Source of the DNA: Acetobacter aceti
GTDB lineage: Bacteria; Pseudomonadota; Alphaproteobacteria; Acetobacterales; Acetobacteraceae
Assembly (NCBI RefSeq): GCF_002005445.1
Contig: NZ_CP014692.1
Span: forward strand, 3,616,001 to 3,680,000
Length of the DNA stretch: 64,000 bases
Direction of reading: 5' to 3'
The translations under genes and the position numbers were made by a program. The notes under the pieces were generated by a model. It was not told where the DNA came from. It ran no database searches and saw only the letters and a list, made by a program, of their open reading frames with translations. This document shows, piece by piece, positions 9,395 through 18,865 of this stretch (position 1 is its first letter; each line of letters starts with the position of its first letter).

Positions 9395-10006
9395 ATGACG
9401 AACATGACAGACACACACGAGGCCGGATCGCCAGCGGATGAGGCGGCGACAGACCTCAACGAGCACCACTCCTCCATAAATGGGGACGCGGCAGCTGATG
9501 ATCAGACGTCTTCGTCTGATCAGGTGATGAGCGCGGCCAGCAGCCGGATCAAGGAACTGGAGGCGCAACTGGCTGAAGAGCACGACAAGTGGATGCGCTC
9601 GGAAGCCGAGATGCAGAATCTTCGGACCCGCACAAAGCGTGAGATCGAGGATGCGCGTCAGTACGCCGTGCAGAAATTCGCACGCGATGTCGTGGAAGCG
9701 GCAGAAAACCTGAAGCGTGGCCTCGCCAGCCTGCCGCCAAAGACGGAAGGTGAGGACGGCATCATCACCAAGATGCGTGAAGGAATAGAAGGGACGGAGC
9801 GGTCATTCCTGTCCATTCTCGAGCGTCACGGCGTCATCTGCAACGATCCTTCCGGACAGGCTTTTGACGCGAATCACCATCAGGCCATGGCAGAGCAGCC
9901 CAGCCCTGATCATGAGACCGGAACCGTCATTCAGGCCTGGACGCCGACCTGGACGCTGCATGGCCGTCTCCTGAAGCCGGCGATGGTTGTTGTTGCCAAG
10001 AATTGA
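9395..10006 (+). CDS. grpE: Nucleotide exchange factor GrpE
   Basis: GrpE releases ADP from DnaK in the Hsp70 cycle. The first 40 or so residues are acidic and low-complexity. A long helix (RIKELEAQLAEEHDKWMRSE) follows, then MQNLRTRTKREIEDARQYAV and the C-terminal beta domain (FDANHHQAMAEQPSPDHETG, then GRLLKPAMVVV). The start is uncertain: ATGs at 9377, 9395 and 9404 are all in frame, and the only SD-like GAGG touches the first. The usual hrcA partner is absent; chvI is divergent upstream. dnaK follows after about 170 bases. Confidence 0.92.
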   Translation: MTNMTDTHEAGSPADEAATDLNEHHSSINGDAAADDQTSSSDQVMSAASSRIKELEAQLAEEHDKWMRSEAEMQNLRTRTKREIEDARQYAVQKFARDVVEAAENLKRGLASLPPKTEGEDGIITKMREGIEGTERSFLSILERHGVICNDPSGQAFDANHHQAMAEQPSPDHETGTVIQAWTPTWTLHGRLLKPAMVVVAKN

Positions 10007-10039
10007 TTCCGAAGGTGCGGGTTTTCGGGAATAACCGCT

Positions 10040-10070
10040 CTTGAAAGCCCGGCATCAGGCTCCTACATCG
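10040..10070 (+). promoter_or_regulatory. Candidate heat-shock (RpoH-type) promoter of dnaK
   Basis: CTTGAAA is followed 18 bases after its CTTG by CCTACATCG. This is close to the alphaproteobacterial RpoH pattern CTTG-N17/18-CYTATNTNNG, with one mismatch in the -10 core. It lies about 110 bases before the dnaK start. Assigned by eye only. Confidence 0.35.
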
Positions 10071-10177
10071 GATTTAAAGATGGTGTAGTCTGCCCCTGCT
10101 TATGGCGGGACTATTGAAATAAGGGTCGCATCCGGTGCTTCGGGCCATGTGCGACCGCTGAGAGAGGATTGAGTTAT

Positions 10178-12085
10178 ATGAGCAAAGTTATCGGTATTGA
10201 CCTTGGAACGACAAACTCCTGCGTAGCCATTCGCGAGGGTAACGAGACAAAGGTTATCGAGAACAGCGAAGGCGCGCGCACGACGCCGTCGATGGTGGCG
10301 TTCACCGAAGGTGGTGAAATGCTCGTCGGACAGGCCGCGAAGCGTCAGGCTGTCACCAACCCGACCAATACACTTTACGCTGTAAAGCGTCTGATCGGCC
10401 GCCGCTTTGACGATGCGACTGTTCAGAAGGACAAGGAGCTCGTCCCCTATTCCATCGTGAAGGGTGACAACGGCGACGCATGGGTCGAAGCGCGCGGCAA
10501 AGGCTATGCGCCTTCCCAGATCGCAGCGTTCGTGCTCGGCAAGATGAAGGAAACCGCTGAGTCTTACCTCGGCGAGAAGGTCACTCAGGCTGTCATCACG
10601 GTTCCTGCCTACTTCAATGACGCCCAGCGTCAGGCAACGAAAGACGCCGGTCGTATCGCGGGCCTTGAAGTCCTGCGTATCATCAACGAGCCGACGGCAG
10701 CCGCTCTGGCTTATGGTCTTGAGAAGAAGAACGGCGGCACTGTCGCGGTTTATGACCTTGGCGGCGGCACGTTCGACGTGTCCGTCCTCGAGATCTCTGA
10801 TGGCGTGATCGAAGTGAAGTCCACCAACGGTGACACGTTCCTTGGTGGTGAAGACTTCGACAACCGCATCATCGACTTCCTCGCCAGCGAGTTCAAGCGC
10901 GATCAGGGCATCGACCTGAAGTCCGACAAGCTGGCTCTGCAGCGTCTGAAGGAAGCTGCTGAAAAGGCGAAGATCGAGCTGTCTTCCTCCAAGGAGACCG
11001 AGATCAACCTGCCGTTCATCACGGCTGACGCTTCGGGTCCGAAGCATCTCGTGGTGAAGCTGACCCGTGCGAAGCTGGAAAGCCTTGTGGACGATCTGAT
11101 CGCCCGCACGATGGAGCCTTGCAAGGCCGCTCTGAAGGACGCAGGTCTGAACGGTTCCCAGATCGACGAAGTCATTCTCGTCGGCGGCATGACCCGTATG
11201 CCGAAGGTGATCGAAGCCGTTAAGGAGTTCTTCGGCAAGGAGCCTGCCCGTAACGTGAACCCCGACGAAGTCGTGGCGATCGGTGCGGCCATTCAGGGCG
11301 CGGTCCTGAAGGGTGACGTGAAGGACGTCCTGCTTCTCGACGTGACGCCGCTGTCGCTTGGTATCGAAACGCTGGGTGGCGTGTTCACCCGTCTGATCGA
11401 CCGCAACACGACGATCCCGACGAAGAAGAGCCAGACCTTCTCCACGGCTGAAGACAACCAGAATGCCGTCACCATCAAGGTCTATCAGGGCGAGCGTGAG
11501 ATGGCGGCTGACAACAAGCTGCTGGGCAACTTCGACCTGACCGGTATCGCTCCGGCTCCCCGCGGCGTGCCGCAGATCGAAGTCACGTTCGACATCGACG
11601 CGAACGGTATCGTTTCCGTCTCCGCCAAGGACAAGGCGACCGGAAAGGAGCAGCAGATCAAGATCCAGGCTTCTGGTGGTCTGTCCGATGCCGACATCGA
11701 CAAGATGGTCAAGGACGCCGAAGCGAACGCAACGGCTGACAAAGCGAAGCGTGAAGCGGTCGAAGCCCGCAACAACGCCGAGGGTCTGGTCAATCAGGTT
11801 GAGAAGTCTCTTGCCGAAGCCGGCGACAAGGTTCCCGCTGCTGACCGTAGCGAAGCGGAAAGCGCTGTTGCCGCAGTCAAGTCTGCTCTTGAAGGCTCCG
11901 ATGCTGAAGCTGTGAAATCTGCATCCGAGCGTCTGACACAGGCTGCGATGAAGATTGGTGAAGCGGTCTACAAGGCTGAGCAGGCTGGTGGTGCCGGTGC
12001 CGAAGGTGCTGCCGCTGGTGGCGCGAAGCCGGACGACAAGGTGGTTGACGCCGATTTTGAAGAAATCGACGACAAAAAAGCCTGA
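10178..12085 (+). CDS. dnaK: Chaperone protein DnaK (Hsp70)
   Basis: This is the cytoplasmic ATP-dependent folding chaperone that works with DnaJ and GrpE. It opens [16 protein letters not shown] (phosphate 1 loop). It also has the Hsp70 signatures [12 protein letters not shown] and [13 protein letters not shown], the linker [14 protein letters not shown] and a substrate-binding domain. The Ala/Gly-rich tail ends [13 protein letters not shown]. The ATG (AGTTATATGAGC) with GAGAGGA upstream gives 635 residues, the standard size. dnaJ follows after 169 bases that hold two hairpins. Confidence 0.98.
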   Translation: MSKVIGIDLGTTNSCVAIREGNETKVIENSEGARTTPSMVAFTEGGEMLVGQAAKRQAVTNPTNTLYAVKRLIGRRFDDATVQKDKELVPYSIVKGDNGDAWVEARGKGYAPSQIAAFVLGKMKETAESYLGEKVTQAVITVPAYFNDAQRQATKDAGRIAGLEVLRIINEPTAAALAYGLEKKNGGTVAVYDLGGGTFDVSVLEISDGVIEVKSTNGDTFLGGEDFDNRIIDFLASEFKRDQGIDLKSDKLALQRLKEAAEKAKIELSSSKETEINLPFITADASGPKHLVVKLTRAKLESLVDDLIARTMEPCKAALKDAGLNGSQIDEVILVGGMTRMPKVIEAVKEFFGKEPARNVNPDEVVAIGAAIQGAVLKGDVKDVLLLDVTPLSLGIETLGGVFTRLIDRNTTIPTKKSQTFSTAEDNQNAVTIKVYQGEREMAADNKLLGNFDLTGIAPAPRGVPQIEVTFDIDANGIVSVSAKDKATGKEQQIKIQASGGLSDADIDKMVKDAEANATADKAKREAVEARNNAEGLVNQVEKSLAEAGDKVPAADRSEAESAVAAVKSALEGSDAEAVKSASERLTQAAMKIGEAVYKAEQAGGAGAEGAAAGGAKPDDKVVDADFEEIDDKKA

Positions 12086-12110
12086 GCGGACAGGTTCTGA
12101 CAGGGTGACC

Positions 12111-12129
12111 GGATAAAACCGGTTTATCC
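12111..12129. other. Hairpin between dnaK and dnaJ
   Basis: GGATAAA-accgg-TTTATCC is followed by a second weaker stem (GCGCCCG ... CGGGCGT, about 12160-12188) before TCTTTT. These could attenuate read-through or process the dnaK-dnaJ transcript, giving more DnaK than DnaJ. This is inference from structure only. Confidence 0.35.
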
Positions 12130-12254
12130 TGCAGGGTAGAAACGCCGTATCTTCAAGGCGCCCGTTCCAGTCAATGGGGCGGGCGTCATCTTTTATGTCC
12201 TCCCGGCGTCATGATGCGACGCGTGCGAGAGGGAGCCCGCTTACGAGGAAATCA

Positions 12255-13403
12255 ATGGCCACGAAACTTGATTATTACGCTGTTCTGGAAGTCACGCGAG
12301 AAGTCTCTTCTGATGAACTGAAAAAAGCGTACCGCAAGCTGGCCATGAAATATCATCCGGATCGCAATGCCGGAGATGCGTCGGCGGAAGAGCGGTTCAA
12401 GCAGATCAACGAAGCCTATGACATTCTGAAGGATGCTGAAAAACGCGCGGCCTATGACCGTTTTGGGCATGCTGCGTTCGAAGGCGGCGGCGGTGGCCCC
12501 GGTGGTTTCGACTTTGGCGGCGGCTTTGCCGGAGGTGGTCTGGGCGACATTTTTGAGCAGATGTTTGGCGACATGATGGGCGGCCGTCGTGGCGGCGGCG
12601 GTGGACGCAGTGCTGGCGCCGATATCCAGACCCAGGTCGAGATATCGCTGGCGGAAGCGTTCGCTGGCGTCAAGAAATCCATCACCATCAAAACCCGCGT
12701 CATGTGCGAGTCCTGCGACGGCACCGGCTCAAATGAGAAAGATGCGGGCGTTCAGGTTTGCCCGAGCTGTCATGGTGCGGGCAAGGTCCGTGCGCAGCAG
12801 GGGTTCTTTGTGGTCGAGCGTCCCTGTCCGACGTGTCATGGGGCTGGTCGTGTGGTCAAGGATCCGTGTCAGGCCTGCCACGGTGTTGGGACGGTAGAGA
12901 AGCCTCGCACACTGGAGATTGCTATCCCGGCCGGCGTGGAAGATGGCACGCGGATAAGGCTGTCCGGAGAAGGTCAGTCTGGTGGTAAGGGAGCTCCGGC
13001 CGGAGATCTGTATGTCCATATCGGCGTTCAGGCCAGCGAACTGTTCCAGCGTGATGGCTCCAATATTTACTGCCGTGTTCCGCTGCGCATGGCGCAGGCT
13101 GCTCTCGGTACTGAAGTTGAGGTGCCTGTGGTTGATGGCGGTCGTGCCAGCGTGAAAATCCCGGCGGGGACGCAAAGCGGTGAGCATTTCCGTCTGAGAG
13201 GAAAAGGTTTCTCCGCACTGCGGTCATCTTCCCGCGGTGACATGTATGTGCAGGTTGTCGTCGAGACCCCGCAGAATCTTTCCAAACGCCAGAAAGAACT
13301 TCTGGAGGAGTTTGAAAAGGAAGCGGGCGAGCATGTGAAGAGCAGCCCGGAACATGCGGGATTCTTCTCGCGTGTGAAGGACTTCTTTGAAGGCCGAAGC
13401 TAA
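12255..13403 (+). CDS. dnaJ: Chaperone protein DnaJ (Hsp40, type I)
   Basis: This co-chaperone stimulates the DnaK ATPase. The J domain has HPD at about residues 34-36 (AMKYHPDRNAGD), followed by a Gly/Phe-rich segment (GGGGGPGGFDFGGGF). Four CxxCxGxG zinc repeats follow (CESCDGTG, CPSCHGAG, CPTCHGAG, CQACHGVG), then the C-terminal substrate domains. The ATG preceded by ACGAGGAAATCA gives 382 residues, as usual. A longer in-frame start exists but has no family support. Confidence 0.97.
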   Translation: MATKLDYYAVLEVTREVSSDELKKAYRKLAMKYHPDRNAGDASAEERFKQINEAYDILKDAEKRAAYDRFGHAAFEGGGGGPGGFDFGGGFAGGGLGDIFEQMFGDMMGGRRGGGGGRSAGADIQTQVEISLAEAFAGVKKSITIKTRVMCESCDGTGSNEKDAGVQVCPSCHGAGKVRAQQGFFVVERPCPTCHGAGRVVKDPCQACHGVGTVEKPRTLEIAIPAGVEDGTRIRLSGEGQSGGKGAPAGDLYVHIGVQASELFQRDGSNIYCRVPLRMAQAALGTEVEVPVVDGGRASVKIPAGTQSGEHFRLRGKGFSALRSSSRGDMYVQVVVETPQNLSKRQKELLEEFEKEAGEHVKSSPEHAGFFSRVKDFFEGRS

Positions 13404-13462
13404 CATCTGCGGGTTTTCAGACCAGCTGATCTTCTGATAAAGATCAGCCGGGATACAGTATG

Positions 13463-13498
13463 AAAGGTCAGGAAAGCCTATAGGTGCTCCTGACCTTT
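13463..13498. terminator. Bidirectional terminator between dnaJ and treA
   Basis: Stem AAAGGTCAGGA / TCCTGACCTTT (11 bp) with a 14-base loop, flanked by T on the plus side and A on the other. It abuts the trehalase stop codon, so it can serve both convergent genes. Confidence 0.85.
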
Positions 13499-15403
13499 TT
13501 ATTTCTCATGAGGGGTCTGGCTCCCATGCCGGGACGGGGACGAAAGCGTCTGCTTCGTGGTCAGAGGAATTGGCGGCTGCTTTGTGGCCGGTCCGTTTTC
13601 TGCGGAGGAGTCGCTTCTGGAAGCCTGCCCTGCAAATGGATACTCACCCAGAATATGCTGGGCGATCTGCGGATAACGGGTCATCAGACCGAGCAGGGTG
13701 CCGTTGGTCCATCCAAAGCCGATCTGCATCGGGTACTCACCCCCACCAGCGCCTCCCGTCGGGCTGATTTCAGGATTGACCACATCGTATTTCTCAAGAA
13801 GAACACCACTTTTTTCATAAGTGCCGATGACGCGCTCCATCCACCGTTGCGCAATATCCTGCGCCAGGCCATCCTCGCCATACAGGTTGAGACCCTTGAT
13901 CGCCATCCATTGCAGGGGCGCCCATCCGTTGGGTGAATCCCACTGCTGTCCACTCGTGACATCAGTTGCGACGAGCCCACCGGGCTTCAGCAGTTTTTCC
14001 TTGATGGTCCTGGCGACGATATGCGCCTGCTGGTCCGTGGCGATGTGCATGAACAGAGGTACGGCCGTTGCCGCTGACAGCACATCTGTCAGCGTGCCGG
14101 TTTTCCAGTCGTAATCGTAGAAAGCGCCTCTTTTCGGATCCCACAGCACGCGGCGAATGGCGGCAACGCGCCGGTCAGCGTCGGCTTTGTAGAAAGCCGC
14201 TTTCTGTTTGTTTCCCGAAAGGTCATAGGCATGGGAAAGGGTTTGCGAAAGATGGGCCACCATAACGCTCATCTCGATCGTGATGAGATCCGTCGTGTGA
14301 ATGGTGGAAAGCGTGTGGCGGTCCATCAGCCAGCGTGATGAAAAATCCCACCCTGTTTCAGAACCGGCCCGTAAATTACGCCATACCTCCGCAGACGGAC
14401 GGGAGGTCGAGGCTGCCGTTGCGATATCCTCAGGATAGCTCTCGTCCCGTGGCGTATCGAGATCATCCCAGGGGCGCGTCAGGAGAGTGCCATCTTTCAG
14501 CCTGACAGCATGTCGCCACGCATGACCGGGCTCCAGTTTTGCTTCTCCATCGGTCCAGTAGTCATATTCACGCTGCAATTCGGGCAGATACTGGATGTAG
14601 GTCTTGTTGCCGTCATGACTGGCCAGAAGATCCGTCATCAACGCGAAGAAAGCGGGCTGCGAACGGCCAAGATAGTAAGTCCGGCTCCCGTTCGGAATAT
14701 GTCCGTACCGGTCGATCAGCGACGCCAGATCCCTGTAGGTGGAGCGCATCAGATCAATGCGTCCGCCCTCATACAGGCCGATCATCGTGAAATAGGTGTC
14801 CCAGTAATAAAGTTCCGTAAAGCGACCACCAGGAACAACGTATTTTTCAGGCAGAGGCAGCAGGGAGGACCAGGGCACGGGAGTATCCGGTTGCCGGGTC
14901 AGCACATCCCACATGCCTGTGATGTAATCCTTCACGTTTTCGCCCGGCTTGCGCTGATAGGCGGCTGACGTGATGGCCGGAATCGTGAAGTACGTGGCGA
15001 CAAAAGTTTTCAGGTCAAAACCCGGATCGTTCTTCTGTGCCCGCCATGTGGCCAGAATCTCTTCCGGCGGCCGGTTGGGGTAAGCGTCTGCGGCAGCTTT
15101 CGCATCATTGAAGATGTGTGCTTTTCCGATGGCCGAAAACAGTCCGTCCAGAGCGATTGAAGGAGGACGAAGATCCTGCTGGCCCGGTAACTTCGGGGCC
15201 TGGGGTGGAGGGATGATTGCAGGGTGAAGGATGACTGTGGAGGGTGTGCCTGAGGACGGGACTGTTCCGTCGTATTCTGCGGTCATTACCGGATCTCCGG
15301 GCCCTGTGGTCTGTGCAGCGGCTGGCCATGACGATAACAGCGAAGAGGCGAAAAGGCTGGAGGCCAGTGAACATGCGAGGATGGAAAAATGGTAACGCCT
15401 CAA
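13499..15403 (-). CDS. treA: Periplasmic alpha,alpha-trehalase (GH37)
   Basis: It hydrolyses trehalose to two glucose molecules in the periplasm. Both family signatures are present: PGGRFTELYYWDTYF and QWDSPNGWAPLQW. GSETGWDFSSRW probably carries the catalytic Asp, and LLEKYDVV is near the C-terminus. The signal peptide is RRYHFSILACSLASSLF...PAAAQ. I place the start at a TTG (TTGAGGCGTTAC) with GAAAGGA six bases upstream, giving 634 residues. An ATG 35 codons further upstream would bury the signal peptide. The gene is monocistronic, with tldD divergent and dnaJ convergent. Confidence 0.92.
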   Translation of the reverse strand: MRRYHFSILACSLASSLFASSLLSSWPAAAQTTGPGDPVMTAEYDGTVPSSGTPSTVILHPAIIPPPQAPKLPGQQDLRPPSIALDGLFSAIGKAHIFNDAKAAADAYPNRPPEEILATWRAQKNDPGFDLKTFVATYFTIPAITSAAYQRKPGENVKDYITGMWDVLTRQPDTPVPWSSLLPLPEKYVVPGGRFTELYYWDTYFTMIGLYEGGRIDLMRSTYRDLASLIDRYGHIPNGSRTYYLGRSQPAFFALMTDLLASHDGNKTYIQYLPELQREYDYWTDGEAKLEPGHAWRHAVRLKDGTLLTRPWDDLDTPRDESYPEDIATAASTSRPSAEVWRNLRAGSETGWDFSSRWLMDRHTLSTIHTTDLITIEMSVMVAHLSQTLSHAYDLSGNKQKAAFYKADADRRVAAIRRVLWDPKRGAFYDYDWKTGTLTDVLSAATAVPLFMHIATDQQAHIVARTIKEKLLKPGGLVATDVTSGQQWDSPNGWAPLQWMAIKGLNLYGEDGLAQDIAQRWMERVIGTYEKSGVLLEKYDVVNPEISPTGGAGGGEYPMQIGFGWTNGTLLGLMTRYPQIAQHILGEYPFAGQASRSDSSAENGPATKQPPIPLTTKQTLSSPSRHGSQTPHEK

Positions 15404-15506
15404 GAGAAATCCTTTCGTGCGACCGTGTCCTTGCAGGATAATGACGCAATACCCCCCTGCGGGTTTTCCGGTCCGGAAGAAACCGGTTATGACATAAGGA
15501 CGTATC

Positions 15507-17075
15507 ATGATGGTGAACGCCAGTCAGGACGTTCCCGCCTTCTGCCCCGGAGTCTTGCCCATGTCGTCCACTGCCTCAACCCGGAATACCGCTGTATCTG
15601 CCGGGGAAAAGAGCGTGCAGTCCTCGGTTGCGGGCCTTGGGCCGCTTGCCGCGACGGATCATCTTTTCTTTGAACGCGCCGGTGGTCTGCTGAGTCGGGA
15701 CGAGGCGGAGAGCATGACCGCCCATGCGCTGGAAGGCATGGAGGACGGAGAACTTTTTCTCGAATACCGGGAAAGTGAAGGGCTGTCGCTGGATGACGGA
15801 GTCATTCGTTCGGCCTCTTTCGATACGTCAAGCGGTTTTGGCCTGCGCAGTGTGCTGGGTGAGGAAACGGGATTCGCCCATTCCGACGAGATCAGCACGT
15901 CCTCTCTCAGGCGGGCAGCCGAGACGGTGTCAGCCGTAAGAGGCGGTCGGTCCGGTATCATGGCGCCGCCTCCGCGCTCGACCAACACGCGCCTTTATAG
16001 CGATAATAACCCGCTGCATGAGACGGATTTCGCCCGACGCGCCGCCCTGCTCGGTCAGATTGATGCTTATGCCCGGGGCAAGGACAGCCGCGTCGTGCAG
16101 GTGATGGCGTCCATCGCCTCCGAATGGCAGGCCGTGCAGATCATCCGTGCGGATGGGCTGAGAGTTGCGGATATCCGCCCTCTGGTGCGTCTCAACGTAT
16201 CGGTTGTGGTGGAAAAGGATGGACGCCGCGAGAGCGGTTCCTACGGTTTTGGCGGTCGCTACAGCGTGACGAAACTGCTTGAAGAGAACGCCTGGCAGCA
16301 TGGAGTTGATGAAGCGTTGCGGACAGCGCTGGTCAATCTGGATGCGCGTCCTGCGCCGGCGGGCGAGATGGAGATCGTGCTTGGCTCAGGGTGGCCGGGA
16401 ATCCTTCTGCATGAGGCGGTGGGACACGGTCTGGAAGGTGACTTCAATCGCAAGAAGACCTCCATGTTCTCGGATCTGATAGGAAAACGGGTCGCCAGTC
16501 CCGGCGTGACAGTGGTGGATGACGGCACATTGCCTGATCGTCGTGGCAGTCTGACGGTGGATGATGAAGGCACGCCCTCCGGTAGAACGGTGATGATTGA
16601 GGACGGCATCCTGACAGGCTTCATTCAGGATCGTCTGAACGCCCGTCTGATGGGCGTTGCCCCGACAGGGAACGGACGTCGTCAGTCTTATGGCTACATG
16701 CCGCTGCCCCGTATGACCAACACCCTGATGCTGGCCGGTCAGGCAAGTACTGACAATATGATCCGGTCAGTGAAACGCGGGCTTTATGCAGTGAATTTCG
16801 GTGGTGGTCAGGTGGACATCACGTCCGGGAAATTCGTGTTTGCAGCGTCCGAAGCCTACATGATCGAGGATGGGAAAGTGACGGCGCCTGTTCGGGGGGC
16901 GACTCTGATCGGTAATGGCGCTGATGCGATGACATCCATTTCGATGATTGGCGCTGATATGGCTCTTGATCCGGGTATTGGAACCTGCGGCAAAGCCGGG
17001 CAGGGCGTGCCTGTCGGTGTGGGTCAGCCTACCCTGAAAATGACCGGCCTGACCGTGGGAGGCACCGCTTCCTGA
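15507..17075 (+). CDS. tldD: Metalloprotease TldD
   Basis: TldD with PmbA (TldE) forms a zinc protease that trims peptides and antitoxins. The zinc motif HEAVGHGLEGDF is at about residue 302. Other conserved blocks are GWPGILLHEAVGHG, DRRGSLTVDDEGTP, ARLMGVAPTGNGRRQSYG and NFGGGQVDITSGKFVF. The C-terminus GVGQPTLKMTGLTVGG is nearly identical in character to enteric TldD. From this ATG the protein has 522 residues, about 40 more than usual. An alternative ATG at 15561, with GGAG eight bases upstream, may be the true start. A terminator-like hairpin follows. Confidence 0.94.
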   Translation: MMVNASQDVPAFCPGVLPMSSTASTRNTAVSAGEKSVQSSVAGLGPLAATDHLFFERAGGLLSRDEAESMTAHALEGMEDGELFLEYRESEGLSLDDGVIRSASFDTSSGFGLRSVLGEETGFAHSDEISTSSLRRAAETVSAVRGGRSGIMAPPPRSTNTRLYSDNNPLHETDFARRAALLGQIDAYARGKDSRVVQVMASIASEWQAVQIIRADGLRVADIRPLVRLNVSVVVEKDGRRESGSYGFGGRYSVTKLLEENAWQHGVDEALRTALVNLDARPAPAGEMEIVLGSGWPGILLHEAVGHGLEGDFNRKKTSMFSDLIGKRVASPGVTVVDDGTLPDRRGSLTVDDEGTPSGRTVMIEDGILTGFIQDRLNARLMGVAPTGNGRRQSYGYMPLPRMTNTLMLAGQASTDNMIRSVKRGLYAVNFGGGQVDITSGKFVFAASEAYMIEDGKVTAPVRGATLIGNGADAMTSISMIGADMALDPGIGTCGKAGQGVPVGVGQPTLKMTGLTVGGTAS

Positions 17076-17094
17076 TCGGCGGATAAGGCTGTGT

Positions 17095-17126
17095 GGAGCA
17101 GAATATCAGGGTTTCTGCTCCCTTTC
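17095..17126 (+). terminator. Terminator of tldD
   Basis: GGAGCAGAA / TTCTGCTCC forms a 9-bp stem with a 9-base loop, then CTTTC. The T tract is weak. Confidence 0.55.
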
Positions 17127-17199
17127 GTGGAATAAAAGAGGGTGGACGTCTTTCCTCTTGATAAATCAGCGTCCCCCAAAAACCTGCTCTGCCAACGAG

Positions 17200-18528
17200 T
17201 TATTTGATCAGCCGCAGGCCGCTACTGGTGATGATGCTCGACAGGGAAGACGCCAGCGCGCTTTTAATGGTGGGGCCATCGTCGGCTTCGAAGTAATAGT
17301 CAGAACTTGTAGCGCATGCCTGCATGGCGCCCTGCATGGAACCTGGTCCGGTCGTCGGCAGGGGAGCAATAACAGTGTCATACTGCTGCGACCCATAAAT
17401 GGGATAGTATGGCACCCATACAGAGAGAAGAGTGACTCCCATTTGCTTCAGGTTGGTGCAGGCTGATTGATAAGCCACTGTTACGATATGCTGATAGCCG
17501 TTAGCATTGCTGTAGATATCCTGCGCTCCATCTGAAATGAAAATGACATAAGTTCTTTGGCTGTTTTCACTTTCACCCTGACCGACATTGGTGAGTTGGC
17601 TGGCGATACTGTTGAGGGCGTCGCCTGTTCTGGTATACCCTAGCACAGGCAGGGCCACAGCATTTTCGAGATCAATTGTGCTGGCAACAGAATTTACAGC
17701 ATTCAGATCCGTCGTGGGAGCCTGTATCTGCTGTATTGTGGTCCCGTAAGTCGTAATACTTGCTGTGATGTGATTCTGATCTATATTCGAATAGTCAATG
17801 AGCTGGGCCATGAAATCCTGAACAGCCTGATTGACGTAGTCAATTTTGAGATTGATTCCGGCATTCTTTGCTGTGACTCGGGTATTGCATGGCGGAAGCC
17901 AGGAATTCCAGGATGAGGAAGATCCCTTAACGCAGGATCCCCGGTATCCGTTTGGGTCATGGCAGGCGAACGCACATTGTGCAGAACTGTTTTCAAGGGC
18001 GCTGATGTCCGCAGGTGTGCCGCCAATTCCCATGGAGTTGGAAATATCAACAAGAAATATGATCTGAATGTAAGAGTTGCCGAGTGTCATGGTGGCGGTG
18101 GATGTAACTGAAACAGCCGTTCCGGCACTCCGAAGAAACCCGCTCATGAAAGAGGATGTTTTTTTGGAAAGAGTGACCGAGACATTTCCCGAATACGTCG
18201 AAAGAGATGTGTAGGTCACACTGATATCAGGGGCCGTGGAGGATGCTGGTGTATTGGCTTTCACATAGTTCTCGACAGTCTGCTGGGCCATGGACGCGAT
18301 ATCGGCCTGGCTCATGGCGGTGCTGGAACTGGCCTGTGCTGCCCGGACAGTTTTTTCAGCTTGCAGGGCTGCGGCGTCCGCTACTCCCTGTAATGTTTTT
18401 TTGTTTTCGACTGACGCGCCAAGATTCACAGTGACGGCAATGCCGACAAGGAGCATTGAGACGCCGACGGCCGCCATAAGGCTGACGCCGCCTTTTCGAC
18501 AGTTATAAAACCTCTGATGTCCGAACAT
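17200..18528 (-). CDS. TadG-like pilus-assembly/vWA-domain membrane protein
   Basis: The N-terminus is a TadG/TadE-like anchor: RKGGVSLMAAVGVSMLLVGI (one transmembrane segment), then the conserved stretch NLGASVENKKTLQGVADAAA. A von Willebrand A domain starts near residue 155 with the metal-binding motif FLVDISNSMG (DxSxS at 161-165). It contains paired cysteines (CAFACHDPNGYRG and PPCNTR) that probably form disulfides outside the cytoplasm. No tad or flp secretion genes adjoin it, so it is an orphan here. The product may be surface-exposed; ligand unknown. The codons look more AT-rich than those of tldD. Confidence 0.75.
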   Translation of the reverse strand: MFGHQRFYNCRKGGVSLMAAVGVSMLLVGIAVTVNLGASVENKKTLQGVADAAALQAEKTVRAAQASSSTAMSQADIASMAQQTVENYVKANTPASSTAPDISVTYTSLSTYSGNVSVTLSKKTSSFMSGFLRSAGTAVSVTSTATMTLGNSYIQIIFLVDISNSMGIGGTPADISALENSSAQCAFACHDPNGYRGSCVKGSSSSWNSWLPPCNTRVTAKNAGINLKIDYVNQAVQDFMAQLIDYSNIDQNHITASITTYGTTIQQIQAPTTDLNAVNSVASTIDLENAVALPVLGYTRTGDALNSIASQLTNVGQGESENSQRTYVIFISDGAQDIYSNANGYQHIVTVAYQSACTNLKQMGVTLLSVWVPYYPIYGSQQYDTVIAPLPTTGPGSMQGAMQACATSSDYYFEADDGPTIKSALASSLSSIITSSGLRLIK

Positions 18529-18712
18529 TCTGAAGCGTTAAAACCATTCATGGTTGCCAGAATGCCCAATTAAACAGGGAAATCGTTTATAAATTATTTA
18601 TTTTTTGAGGCTTGCCATTTAATTGCATGAAAAAATCATTTGTTTTTCAGGGGCTTGGTAAAAACTGTAGATTGGCCTGTAAATTCATTTTCAAAATAAA
18701 TGAAACAAAAAA

Positions 18713-18865
18713 TCAGTGTGGGACAAAGAGTTTCAGTAAAAAAGCCGCCCCGATGAACCCTACAGTGCTCACTGCCCAGATGGCTGCAAACCAGCCGAAC
18801 CGGCGCAGGAGACTCCGGGGGGCTTTCTCCCCCCGGCCGGAAACGATCGCGTCAGTGATACGCAT
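18713..18865 (-). CDS. DUF2474-like small bd-oxidase-associated membrane protein
   Basis: This is a 50-residue protein starting MRITDAIVSGRG, with one predicted transmembrane helix (RFGWFAAIWAVSTVGFIGAA, then FLLKLF). Its ATG overlaps the cioB stop region by 14 bases in another frame. It therefore ends the cioA-cioB operon and is probably translationally coupled. Position, size and the RxGWF start match small proteins (DUF2474) found after cyanide-insensitive oxidase genes. By analogy with CydX it may stabilise the oxidase; that role is inferred. Confidence 0.7.
   Translation of the reverse strand: MRITDAIVSGRGEKAPRSLLRRFGWFAAIWAVSTVGFIGAAFLLKLFVPH

Noticed and set aside
10100..11047. Long minus-strand frame opposite dnaK (315 residues)
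   Set aside because: It mirrors the highly biased dnaK codons; its translation has no domain and dnaK is certain.
18713..18865. CydX as identity of the small cio-operon protein
   Set aside because: Sequence and the CIO-type oxidase fit DUF2474 better than the MWYFxWxLG pattern of CydX.
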